This document shows positions 49,701 to 57,181 of a DNA stretch of 64,000 nt, one piece after another. The notes under the pieces are model-generated. The model had not been told where the DNA came from and did no database searches. It was given only the letters and a program-made list of their open reading frames with translations. The stretch spans positions 1-64,000 of the IMG/VR virus record IMGVR_UViG_3300021371_000012. One strand, given 5' to 3'. Made by a program: the position numbers and the translations under genes. The stretch comes from a virus. Numbering within the stretch: the stretch's first letter is position 1; each line of letters starts with the position of its first letter.

Positions 49701-51482
49701 TATTTTTGCAGTTTGGGTGTTGTCTGCTCCTGATTTTATAGCAGTAGAAACACTAGATTGAATGGTTTTTTCTATATCGTCTGCTTTAATTTGTTCTGTA
49801 ATTGTTTTACTAAATGGTCCGAATCCTATATCTATTTTTATTTCCATACCATCAAAGTTTTTTAATTCTTTTTGTGCTTGTATTGCGCTGTTTGTAATAG
49901 CTGTTATACCTTCTGCTGCTTCTTTCGACCCGCCGTTAGCTGTTTTTAAATATCTACCAAATGTTGTTAAAACTCTGTTTAGTTTTTCTGTAACACCTAA
50001 CCAGTCAGAGAGTACTGACACTACAGCTGCTATAGCAGTACCGAATAGAACAAGAAAGTTAACTATTCTTCCTATAATACCTAAAGCTTTACCGATACCT
50101 CTTATACTTTTTTCTACAAATAGTAGACTTTTAGCAGTGGTTCTTGCAATAATACCTTGTCTTTTTAGAACTACGTTTGTTCTTTGAATAGCTGCGGCTA
50201 ATTGTATTTCAGAAGCTGTTCTTGATTTTAATTGGCCTTCTAATGTCTTAGTACTTCTACCAGCCGCTTTAGCTGTTGCTATGCGTTTTTCTAAATCTTT
50301 AATTGTTTTTTTAACAGCAGCTTGTTCTCTTAGCAAAGCTTTTTCTAATCTATTAACTCCTGCTATATCTAAATTACCTTCTCTGCCTTTTTGTACAAGG
50401 CCTGAAATATCTGCTTTACCGTCTTTAGTAAGTCTAGACAATTCAAAACTTTTAGGGTCTAATCCTTTTTGAAGATTTTTTAGAGAAGCGGTAGCTTTTT
50501 TAGTACTTGTAGTCCAGGCATTAATCTTATTAATACCTGTATCTATGTAAGCAGACATGCCAGCAAAAGTTTTTGTACCGAAACTGCCAAGTTCTCTTAA
50601 TGCGACACCAAAAACTTTTACTCCTACAACAGCGAATAAAGTAACTTTGGCTAATAGATTTTCTGTAAAAAATTCTGCTAGTGGAGCTAAATATTTAGTT
50701 AACACGCTGCCTATATTATAACCCAGATCTATAAAAGAAGCAGAAAAAGCTTCAAATGCCTCTGCAGTAGTAGGAGTTACAGTATTAATAGCTCCAAATT
50801 TACGCTGACCTTCTTCGATAGCCGCGTTTACAAAAGCCTGTCTTCTTTCAAATGATGTAAGGGAAGCGGCGGATTTGCCTAAAGATACCGCGTAAGCTTC
50901 TACGGCTGGTTCTATTCTAGTAAAAATACCAAGTTCGTCCAAAAGTTCTGGTTCTAGTTTCGCAGTACCTCTAGTTAATCGGGTAAGAGCATCAGTTAAA
51001 TTTCTTCCTAAAGCTCTTGATGCTTTAAGAGAAACCTGTGTTAATCCTTCAATTTGTGTTTGATTGAATCCCGCTGATAAAGCGATGTTTACAGATCTAG
51101 AAGCCTCAATTAATGTTAATTGTCCTTTAGTAATTTCTCTAACACTATTAAGAATTTCTGTACCATTAGCACCTACAGCGGCTGCTAAAGTATTAGTACC
51201 TTGAATAATTTGATCAAATTGAGCAGCCGCAGATAGAGCTGAAAAAGCTTGTTGAAGTGCGAAAACTGTTGCAGCAGCACCAGCATAAGCAGACACTAAA
51301 CCACCTAAACCTTGAGATTGGGCAGCAAATTGTCTTCCTGAAGAAGCAGATGCTTTACCTAGATTTTGTTGAGCCCTAATAGTTTTATTTTGTGAATCAC
51401 CTAAAGTTTTAACTTCACTAGCAGCTTTTTTAAAACCTTTAGCTTCTGCTTTTATAGTAACTTTTTGTATTTTAGCTGCCAT
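46755..51482 (-). CDS. Tail tape measure protein
   Basis: A 1575-aa protein, the longest in the window. Long Ala/Gln/Lys-rich coiled coils (about 320-460 and 780-1200) surround hydrophobic stretches near 260-300 and 465-495 (VNFLVLFGTAIAAVVSVLSDW). The C-terminus has Gly-rich GAAHGGSVPFGNKVQGYAGG followed by RRDRVPALLEPGEFVIRK, the usual tape measure ending. By the rough rule of 1.5 angstrom per residue it predicts a tail near 230 nm. It sets tail length and is injected with the DNA. Confidence 0.93.
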   Translation of the reverse strand: MAAKIQKVTIKAEAKGFKKAASEVKTLGDSQNKTIRAQQNLGKASASSGRQFAAQSQGLGGLVSAYAGAAATVFALQQAFSALSAAAQFDQIIQGTNTLAAAVGANGTEILNSVREITKGQLTLIEASRSVNIALSAGFNQTQIEGLTQVSLKASRALGRNLTDALTRLTRGTAKLEPELLDELGIFTRIEPAVEAYAVSLGKSAASLTSFERRQAFVNAAIEEGQRKFGAINTVTPTTAEAFEAFSASFIDLGYNIGSVLTKYLAPLAEFFTENLLAKVTLFAVVGVKVFGVALRELGSFGTKTFAGMSAYIDTGINKINAWTTSTKKATASLKNLQKGLDPKSFELSRLTKDGKADISGLVQKGREGNLDIAGVNRLEKALLREQAAVKKTIKDLEKRIATAKAAGRSTKTLEGQLKSRTASEIQLAAAIQRTNVVLKRQGIIARTTAKSLLFVEKSIRGIGKALGIIGRIVNFLVLFGTAIAAVVSVLSDWLGVTEKLNRVLTTFGRYLKTANGGSKEAAEGITAITNSAIQAQKELKNFDGMEIKIDIGFGPFSKTITEQIKADDIEKTIQSSVSTAIKSGADNTQTAKIAQDAIESLLGKSAKDFSEAEKPLASAIQLAIINAVKNAEGAGVEQIGALADSLGIAGQQITDKFETELIKGVGANSDKFRLAIKNELAPAFTDAIAETLQKGFKFETDATGSKKIQETLVSVTKLAGDFQKGLTNAEDSARQLSGILTRIKELESLGNLNEENQKALSTLKQAAEILKIQTEQTSVLVTERKKIVQVFGAEIKAYESLLGYADKEGKFAATAEERRLNQVRYLKETVANAQLELAIAKESGDEGQRTKDLEVLLLTTRKALVGAAEKNFQAQKKITDELKKQTSQLTKQARELNDKTFITLNKQAQELLKSNYDLRNQSLTVQIKQVQQSRQLASALNEVNRTARDFELTLQEALSGTPLGALLSSSQKRELKIELETRAFEDSLADLIAEFNSFAKSTALQAKILDNKIKVEIETQRLQKVAFEKQADVAQKTAEAQIASSRLQRESFERRANFIIQEGELYKGHVKGIAEALAQSRFQEAFAKVDPKTSPTQLGKTLGLQDFKADSLEEVRKEFVRIQTGGIAALNDLSGAQRISNDLQKDYQVAITKYEKAVRASANATNNAAQAQINANKGQARTNALEEERAALLKSVEIKYKETEAAIQNLTVGFSVFLAQIEASNSMLAAVVSTFVQSFETNLQGSLESLFESIAKGTLTLKGFRDGFNQFLYNILADIQKSIIQEGLVTPITDYLKESITKLPGLSGFADKAKDQLEAQQRKVLEDLNMTLKQLNQTLSGGISAASGTNTGRSADASARLTGGASSAVTDPIALRHGGTIVGSDRGLDVNAEKKKTADLLQGTQEQTTGFLDNISGATVATFATVAAATGDFKTAMIATFAQMFLEIAIQKAVASFGAGAAHGGSVPFGNKVQGYAGGGSVVARRDRVPALLEPGEFVIRKPAAKAIGGSALNQLNATGKMNSGNNVVVNVQNNGTPQQVETTQVRTDTGQMIIDLVVKDIKNNGRVRKAMRG

Positions 51483-51493
51483 TTGTTACATCC

Positions 51494-51793
51494 CTACCTC
51501 GTTTTACTTTTAGCTCTAGCTTCTGCTTGTTTACGTTGTTGTTCGTAATGTTTACCATATTCCTGAATACAGATTTGTAGCATTTCAAAAGTATCTTTCC
51601 AATCTATCATCTGATATATATTCATTATATCTGTTAAACCTGCATATTCTTTTCCAAGCCAAACACCACTCATTCCCTCAACTTTATCTGGCAAGATATT
51701 CATAAGAATTAAGGCTTGTTGAGCAGATATTGACAAATCGCTAGGGTCTAAAGGCTCATCATCAAAATCAGTCCAACCCATTTGATCAGCCAT
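51494..51793 (-). CDS. Tail assembly chaperone, T part of G/GT frameshift pair
   Basis: The ATG frame encodes 99 aa (MADQMGWTDFDDEPLDPSD start). The same frame stays open upstream for 21 codons to the slippery site at 51856-51862. It is therefore most likely made only as the C-terminal part of a G-T fusion (143 + 21 + 99 residues). Located just before the tape measure gene, where lambda-type chaperones always lie. The first 40 residues are acidic and the end is basic. Confidence 0.85.
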   Translation of the reverse strand: MADQMGWTDFDDEPLDPSDLSISAQQALILMNILPDKVEGMSGVWLGKEYAGLTDIMNIYQMIDWKDTFEMLQICIQEYGKHYEQQRKQAEARAKSKTR

Positions 51794-51852
51794 TTGCCAG
51801 TATACTTCTTTACTAATACCACCCCCAACAAAACTAGTTTGAAGGTAGTGTA

Positions 51853-52284
51853 TTAGTTTTTTTCCGCAGTCTCTTTCTTCTTAGTAGAAAAAGTTTCTAA
51901 ATCACTCATACAATCAGTAACAAACTGATCAAAAAGTGAAGAGTTTTTAATTAAGAATAAAGCTTCTTCTTCTGAATAAGGAATTGTTTCATCTAATTTA
52001 GAACTAGATAAATCAACTGGCAATAAGTTAGGAAGATCTTTCATTTTTAAACCTTTCCAACCTCTAATAGCTTTTTTTGTATACGCTTCTAAGAATTTAT
52101 CGTTATCGATTTCTTCTTCTCTTTGACGAGTGCGTTTATTAAAAGCGTATTTTAAACTTGCATTTCTAATTTTAACTAAGTCTTCTCTATTTAGATAAGC
52201 AATCTTAATAAAAAAACCTTCAATATCTGGATATTCTACTTCTGAAATTGTTTCAGTTGCAATTAAATTTTGAATTTTACTCAT
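51853..52284 (-). CDS. Tail assembly chaperone, G part
   Basis: A 143-aa protein ending in KKKETAEKN and a TAA directly after the slippery heptamer. Position (after tail tube, before tape measure), size and the frameshift signal identify it as gpG-like. G and the G-T fusion coat the tape measure protein before the tube polymerises on it. AGGGGGAAAA precedes the ATG. Confidence 0.85.
   Translation of the reverse strand: MSKIQNLIATETISEVEYPDIEGFFIKIAYLNREDLVKIRNASLKYAFNKRTRQREEEIDNDKFLEAYTKKAIRGWKGLKMKDLPNLLPVDLSSSKLDETIPYSEEEALFLIKNSSLFDQFVTDCMSDLETFSTKKKETAEKN
51856..51862 (-). promoter_or_regulatory. Programmed -1 ribosomal frameshift site, A AAA AAC
   Basis: In the G frame the codons are GAA AAA AAC TAA. 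The heptamer A AAA AAC is a canonical X XXY YYZ slippery sequence in correct phase, directly before the stop. A -1 shift continues CTA ATA CAC and so on with no stop for 21 codons into the T frame. Confidence 0.9.
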
Positions 52285-52304
52285 TTTTCCCCCTAGTTAG
52301 GTTA

Positions 52305-52405
52305 TAAAAAAAGGGTGTTCATCATATATTAGCTTAGGCTAAGCTGAGGGGGAAGCTTGCTTTCGCTGATGATGAACACCCACATGAAATTTATTACCCC
52401 CTCAG
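52305..52405 (-). terminator. Terminator after the tail tube gene with a competing pairing
   Basis: On the - strand a 13-bp stem (52381-52369 with 52325-52313, GGGTGTTCATCAT type) is followed by seven U residues (52312-52306). Its large loop contains AGCTTA-GCC-TAAGCT, a GC-GAAA-GC mini hairpin and CCCCCTCAG (52352-52344). That last segment is a perfect 9-nt complement of CTGAGGGGG at 52405-52397, just upstream of the stem. The two pairings could form a pseudoknot or exclude one another. It probably reduces read-through from tube to chaperone genes. Confidence 0.75.
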
Positions 52406-52418
52406 ATAATATCATATA

Positions 52419-53723
52419 TTAATTATTGTCACTCTTTACAAAGAACTGAATTTCGTCTCCACCACCTCTTTGCTTTTCTTGTGCAAGAAAATCAACTGAC
52501 ATTCCGAGAACATCATCAATTTGATGAACTGGGAAATTAAACTGAACAGCCGGCATATTGATATGTAAATATGGAGCTACACCACCGCCAATTTGGATAT
52601 TGGCAGAACTGGTAGACGCATGTGACACACGAGAATCGTTAACAACTTTATTCAAGAACTGTGCTGAGTTAGCTCTAACAGAGGTCTCAGAGGCAGATCT
52701 TAGATATGCTGTAAATGAACCAGTAATTGTTCTAGATCCAGTAAACTGTCCAATTGGAGTATTCAATGCTGCTAGCTCTTCAGGTGTTAAGTATGTAACA
52801 TCATTTGAATAGCTGAAAGATAGTCCTGTTACTGGGAACGAGTAAATATTCGCTCCTTCTATAGCACTTCCTTGGTGACTAATAGAAATCGCACTTAAGC
52901 GGTTTTTAATAAAGTCAACAGTATAAGTACTACCCTCTACATTCATAGTAGCATAAGGATGATGAGCAGCTTCTGCGTCCATACTAATACTAGCATTAGG
53001 AGTAACAGTAGATCCATCGTTTCCAACACCACCAAATACTGCAATAGCCTTAGCTCTTGCATCTCCAGTAAGTTCTACCATCTCGGTACCAAAACCGCTC
53101 CAGGTAGTAGTAGCAATTCCATCAACAGAAGCGTCGATTTCACCAGTATTAACAATAGCACTTTTAACTTGGTATACAAGGTTATCAAGCTTAAAATACA
53201 TATGATTTTCTTGTGCAATAGCGAAGTTTGATCTACTTGAGTGGGTATTAGCAGAACCTGCTGTATTAGCAGATGCTAACTTAGCAGAACTAGTAGCTGT
53301 ATCATAGTGCCAAATAGATTGCTCTCCGCCGTTAGAAGATGCGGGCTTAGTGTTACTTACAAGAGCTTGCCAGAGATACCAATCAGCAACAGGTTTAGTA
53401 TTGCCTGTTTCTGCAAGACCAGTTCCTTGTGAGCCATTGTTTACTTCTGCTCCTGTAGGGCGTAAATATGTTTGGAAATTCCATTCCACGGGGTTTCTTG
53501 CTGTGTTAAAGCGCTGAACGCTTCTATCTGGGTCTAATCCACTTTCTAATGAAGTGATATCTTGCACCGCAGAATCAGCAGAAAGTGCATATCCAGCTAG
53601 AACCTCAATTCTCCAAGTATTTTGAGGGGTAAGGTCAGTAGCTGCGGTAGCACTTAGACTTAGATCTTCTACAGAGTAGAAGACTTTAGTATTTCTTTGT
53701 AGGTTTAGCTGAGTACCTGCCAT
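52419..53723 (-). CDS. Major tail tube protein
   Basis: A 434-aa beta-rich protein upstream of the chaperone pair, as in lambda (gpV position). It starts GTQLNLQRNTKVFYSVEDL. Later regions such as SFSYSNDVTYLTPEELAALN and FTGSRTITGSFTAYLR (about 310-350) fit a tube fold. At 434 aa it is longer than lambda V, so an extra surface domain is likely. Codons here are less AT-rich than nearby genes, as often seen for highly expressed proteins. Followed by a strong terminator. Confidence 0.8.
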   Translation of the reverse strand: MAGTQLNLQRNTKVFYSVEDLSLSATAATDLTPQNTWRIEVLAGYALSADSAVQDITSLESGLDPDRSVQRFNTARNPVEWNFQTYLRPTGAEVNNGSQGTGLAETGNTKPVADWYLWQALVSNTKPASSNGGEQSIWHYDTATSSAKLASANTAGSANTHSSRSNFAIAQENHMYFKLDNLVYQVKSAIVNTGEIDASVDGIATTTWSGFGTEMVELTGDARAKAIAVFGGVGNDGSTVTPNASISMDAEAAHHPYATMNVEGSTYTVDFIKNRLSAISISHQGSAIEGANIYSFPVTGLSFSYSNDVTYLTPEELAALNTPIGQFTGSRTITGSFTAYLRSASETSVRANSAQFLNKVVNDSRVSHASTSSANIQIGGGVAPYLHINMPAVQFNFPVHQIDDVLGMSVDFLAQEKQRGGGDEIQFFVKSDNN

Positions 53724-53733
53724 TTTTAACTCC

Positions 53734-54186
53734 TTAGTTTTCTATATCTAATTCATAATCAATTATAATTTCTATTTCTGATATTCCGTAAGGTTTTACT
53801 AATCCCTCATCAGTATCTATACTAGAAATAATTATATCACGGATACTGTAAACTCCAGTATCTAAGTTGTATATTATGTGTTCTATGTCTTGAATCAAAC
53901 TATCTAAACTACCAGACGATTCTTCATCATTGACATAAATTCTAAGAGTTAGTGGTATTAAACCTGTGGTATTACCTGAAGTATTGTATACCCTAACTTC
54001 TTCTCCGACTTGAAAAAATATTGATGGAAAGTCATTTACTTCATCTAAAAATTTTACTTTTCTAAATACATTGCTAAATATATTGTTTTGAAAAGTATAA
54101 TTAGAGTTTAATGAAGAAATAGACCCATCTATAAGTTTTAAATTTGTAAGAATATGGTTTATTATGTTTCTTCTTTGATTCGACAT
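53734..54186 (-). CDS. Tail terminator protein, lambda U-like
   Basis: A 150-aa acidic protein. The arrangement PSIFFQVGEEVRVYN ... IPLTLRIYVND ... SLIQDIEHIIY and a C-terminal ISEIEIIIDYEL strand fit tail terminators that cap the tube. The location, just before the tube gene, agrees. A promoter -10 box ends four bases before its ATG. Confidence 0.7.
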   Translation of the reverse strand: MSNQRRNIINHILTNLKLIDGSISSLNSNYTFQNNIFSNVFRKVKFLDEVNDFPSIFFQVGEEVRVYNTSGNTTGLIPLTLRIYVNDEESSGSLDSLIQDIEHIIYNLDTGVYSIRDIIISSIDTDEGLVKPYGISEIEIIIDYELDIEN

Positions 54187-54190
54187 TATT

Positions 54191-54219
54191 AGTATAACAC
54201 CTTAAACTTGTGCTGGCAA
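54191..54219 (-). promoter_or_regulatory. Late internal promoter placed for a leaderless transcript
   Basis: TTGCCA (54219-54214), a 17-bp spacer and TATACT (54196-54191), then AATA and the ATG at 54186. The start site would fall at the start codon. It lies in the short gap before the tail terminator gene and would boost the tail genes. Confidence 0.6.
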
Positions 54220-54230
54220 ATTAAAAATTT

Positions 54231-55544
54231 TTAAGTCTTAATTATTCTAAACTGTCTTCCAAATAATTCTTGAACAGTTTTTCTTATAGTAGGTCTTATC
54301 AATCTTTGTCCTACTGCGTATGGCCGTCTATGAAATTTATCAAAATATTCTGATACAGGGGGTTTGGCAAAGTAACTTACTAGCTGCCTTTTATAATCTA
54401 TTGTAAATTGTAAAGAATTTACAAAACGTCCTGTTCTATATTTTAATCCTTCAGTAGGGTTTGCGGGGCCAAGCTTTGGCATTTTATTTTCAATCCTATC
54501 CTGAAGTATACTTGTAAACTGCGCAGAAGATATTAACTTAGTAGTAGTTTCTTTACCTTCTCTTTCTTGACTTACATATTTGCCTGTTTTTACTTTACCA
54601 GTTACTCTCGGTATAGAACCTCCAGTAGGTACGCCATATAATATTTCGTAATCTAAGGGAGGCGCTCCTGCAAATTCTTTTGAGGTTAGTTTCTTTTTTC
54701 CGCTAATTGAATCTAAAATTTTTGTAAACTCATCAGCAGATTTAGCTATAATAGGAGGACCTGTTTCTCCTAATTGCCTATATAAATCTTTTTCAAAAGC
54801 ATCACCTAAGTTATACTGAATTCCTGCAGATTTACCTTTTCCTTTTAATTCCGTAGTAAAAGGGGGAGATCTAAAGTTAGAAAAAGGAAAATAAATATTA
54901 ATTACATCAACAGAAGTAACTTTGTTGCCTACTATATTTGCTTTCGATATCAAAAGATTTTTAGCTTTGTTATAAAAGGCTTTGTGTAAATCTGGATCGT
55001 ATTTTGCAATTAAATCGAAAAAACCTCTACCACCTATTTTAGCTCTGACTGCTTTTAAAACTTCTTCAGGATTATTAACGTCAAAAGTTTCTATACCCTT
55101 TTTTCCAAAGTCTTTATCTGTTTTTAATAAACCTTCTTCTTGTGATTGTGTAGCTAACAATTTAAGTTGGTCTAGATAACCGCTGCCAAAAGCAGAATAA
55201 GCTCTTTGACCTATTGTAGATCCTGGAGATCCACCTCTTTTTGCTTTAACTTCTGGAGTTAAAACATCTTCTATATCAGCCCCAAAAGATCTAGCTAAGG
55301 CTTTTGCTACTCGATCACTAGTTATTTCTAAGTCTGGTACAGCGGCTACGTTCTTTTCAGCTTGTTGAGATACTCGACCTCCATAATATTTAGCTAAACT
55401 TTGCTCAATAGCATCTCCCCAATATTTTTCACTTCTTCTTGTGCCTTTACCTGCTGTTATTTTACCTACAGATTGTAAAAGACCTGTATAATTATTTATT
55501 AGTTCAGGGTCTGTTACAGAAATTTTATAAGCTACTACAGTCAC
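54231..55544 (-). CDS. Neck or head-tail joining protein, uncertain
   Basis: A 437-aa protein starting with GTG in a TAGTG overlap. The last 80 residues (LKYRTGRFVNSLQF ... YFDKFHRRPYAVGQRLIRPT) resemble the HK97-gp10/lambda Z type of joining protein. The first 340 residues are Lys- and Gly-rich and unfamiliar. Position between connector and tail terminator supports a neck role. The protein is about three times the usual length for that family, so it may be a fusion. Confidence 0.55.
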   Translation of the reverse strand: MTVVAYKISVTDPELINNYTGLLQSVGKITAGKGTRRSEKYWGDAIEQSLAKYYGGRVSQQAEKNVAAVPDLEITSDRVAKALARSFGADIEDVLTPEVKAKRGGSPGSTIGQRAYSAFGSGYLDQLKLLATQSQEEGLLKTDKDFGKKGIETFDVNNPEEVLKAVRAKIGGRGFFDLIAKYDPDLHKAFYNKAKNLLISKANIVGNKVTSVDVINIYFPFSNFRSPPFTTELKGKGKSAGIQYNLGDAFEKDLYRQLGETGPPIIAKSADEFTKILDSISGKKKLTSKEFAGAPPLDYEILYGVPTGGSIPRVTGKVKTGKYVSQEREGKETTTKLISSAQFTSILQDRIENKMPKLGPANPTEGLKYRTGRFVNSLQFTIDYKRQLVSYFAKPPVSEYFDKFHRRPYAVGQRLIRPTIRKTVQELFGRQFRIIKT

Positions 55545-56860
55545 TACATTACCACACGATACATTTCAAGAACCCTACGAATATGTGGAGGAAAGTTAGC
55601 ACTTAATCCGTGTGATTTACCACTTTCTCCTTGTAAAGAGAATCCAGCGTTTTCTTGTGTTTGCTTATGTAATATCTTAATATAATCTAATGTAGCTACT
55701 TTAATATCACGAGGTATAATACTAAATCCAGCATCATAAGTAACTTTTATCCCTCTAGGATAATTTCTAAAGATGGTTTCGGGAATAACAGAAATATTTG
55801 TTATACCCTGTACTCCAGCTGTGTATCTTCTAATTCCTCCAGTTTCTGAATTCCAAATATATTCTGGAGTAGTTCTAGAATCGTCTTTCAACGTACTATC
55901 GTTATTTTTTCCATTAAAATGTAAAAGTAATACTGTATTTTCATCTGTTGCGTTAGGAGTAGTAGGAACAGAAAATGATTTATCATATTTTGAATCTATA
56001 GTAATTCTAAATTCATCTAAATATCCTTTAAAATAGTTTTCACTACCTGTTACTCCGGTTTTACCTAAATACAGAGGAGTACTAACAGATATAGTAGGAA
56101 GAGAGTTTGAAGTAGTCTGAGTATTGACTAAAGTACCATCAATAAACATACGTATATCATTATCTTTTCTACTTACTGCGTAATGATTAAATGAATTAGC
56201 TTTAGGTAAATAATAACTTGAAGTAGAAGAAGTACTAGTAAAATGGTGTACATTAGCTACTTCAGTATCGGAATTTAAAGCTCTAAAGTTAACTCCTAGA
56301 TAAGGACTATAACCTAATTCTATTTTAGTGTTAGCATCTCCTCTAGATACCATTGCTTTAGTACTAGAAAGGTCTTCAAACCTAAACCATCCTTCAATAG
56401 TAAAATCATCAGTTTGAAAATCAAATTTAGGATTACTGGTTTCTGGATCATTTGATGATACAAAAGCTGATCCATCAAAATAGACAGAACTTTCTCCAAA
56501 TTTTTTTCTTCTTGTTTTTAAGGTAGCTGTAGAAGTAATAGTTGAAGTATCAAAGTCCCCACTTACAAAAGATCCATCAGAACTAGGGCCTATTAGTGTT
56601 TTATGAGTACTTCCGTCATATTCAGTAATTGTCTTTACGCCGTTTAAAGGCAATCTAGAAACAAATACCTGAGAAGCTCCTCCATTAAAAACCTCTGTAT
56701 AAACGTTGTTTTTAATTTCTCTACCTACATAACTTTCTACCACTGAACAAGCATAAGAAATTAGATTACTTATTCTAGTATCATAAGTATTACTATTTAT
56801 CTGTAGATATTCTTTAACTTCGCCTAAAGATACATAAGGAACTGTTACAGGTTGTGCCAT
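55544..56860 (-). CDS. Head-tail connector with inserted LamG-like lectin domain
   Basis: A 438-aa protein. Residues 1-85 (VSLGEVKEYLQINS ... LISYACSVVESYVG ... RLPLNGVKTITEY) and about 365-438 (YPRGIKVTYDAGF ... IPRDIKVATLDYIKILH) read as the two halves of a gp6-type connector ring protein. Between them, about residues 118-320, lies a concanavalin/LamG-type domain: KFGESSVYFDGS, DDFTIEGWFRFED, NHYAVSRKDNDIRMFIDG, PLYLGKTG, GYLDEFRIT and TVLLLHFNG. Such a domain would project from the neck. Both parts are in one frame without stops. Confidence 0.75.
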   Translation of the reverse strand: MAQPVTVPYVSLGEVKEYLQINSNTYDTRISNLISYACSVVESYVGREIKNNVYTEVFNGGASQVFVSRLPLNGVKTITEYDGSTHKTLIGPSSDGSFVSGDFDTSTITSTATLKTRRKKFGESSVYFDGSAFVSSNDPETSNPKFDFQTDDFTIEGWFRFEDLSSTKAMVSRGDANTKIELGYSPYLGVNFRALNSDTEVANVHHFTSTSSTSSYYLPKANSFNHYAVSRKDNDIRMFIDGTLVNTQTTSNSLPTISVSTPLYLGKTGVTGSENYFKGYLDEFRITIDSKYDKSFSVPTTPNATDENTVLLLHFNGKNNDSTLKDDSRTTPEYIWNSETGGIRRYTAGVQGITNISVIPETIFRNYPRGIKVTYDAGFSIIPRDIKVATLDYIKILHKQTQENAGFSLQGESGKSHGLSANFPPHIRRVLEMYRVVM

Positions 56861-56863
56861 GTT

Positions 56864-57088
56864 CTACTCCTCATCAAGAGTATTTGATACTGATGTCTCT
56901 GTCACTACTTTTTTTGTGGAAAACGCTGACTGCATTGATCTATTAGTTGTAGAAGGTACAGGTTTTCTTTTTTCTTTCCACTTTTTTTTCATTTCTTCAT
57001 TATCTACGCTGTAAGATTTTAATTTAAGTAAAAATTCTTGATAGTCATCGATGGAAAGTAATCTCTCTATAGGATCTCTTTTTGCCAT
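56864..57088 (-). CDS. Small hypothetical protein after capsid gene
   Basis: A 74-aa protein with a helical N-terminal part (DPIERLLSIDDYQEFLLKL), a basic middle and a Thr/Ser-rich end. AAGGAG precedes the ATG, just after the hairpin at 57113-57139. It may be a head or connector accessory protein. No family recognised. Confidence 0.6.
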   Translation of the reverse strand: MAKRDPIERLLSIDDYQEFLLKLKSYSVDNEEMKKKWKEKRKPVPSTTNRSMQSAFSTKKVVTETSVSNTLDEE

Positions 57089-57112
57089 TATAAATTCTCC
57101 TTTTAGTAAAAT

Positions 57113-57139
57113 AGGGCAGGCGTTGTATACACCTGCCCT
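57113..57139 (-). terminator. Hairpin after capsid gene, weak terminator or attenuator
   Basis: AGGGCAGG (57139-57132 on the - strand) pairs with CCTGCCCT (57120-57113); two more pairs may form inside. It is followed by ATTTTAC, a short U-stretch, then the AAGGAG of the next gene. Partial termination or 3'-end protection after the most expressed gene is likely. Confidence 0.65.
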
Positions 57140-57181
57140 GTTGCATTAACGCTTTTTTACGCTATATGACTAGTTTTAAAA

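Noticed and set aside
49762-50187. Long + strand frames opposite the tape measure gene (also 50281-50472 and 47179-47535)
   Set aside because: Ala/Lys/Glu-rich coiled-coil genes lack stops on the opposite strand. These frames have no Shine-Dalgarno or family features.
52313-52381. A 69-nt closed structure with a GGGTGTT/AACACCC end stem, tRNA-like in size
   Set aside because: The stem continues without break to 13 bp, no TpsiC-like loop or anticodon arm is present, and seven U follow it on the - strand. It is a terminator.
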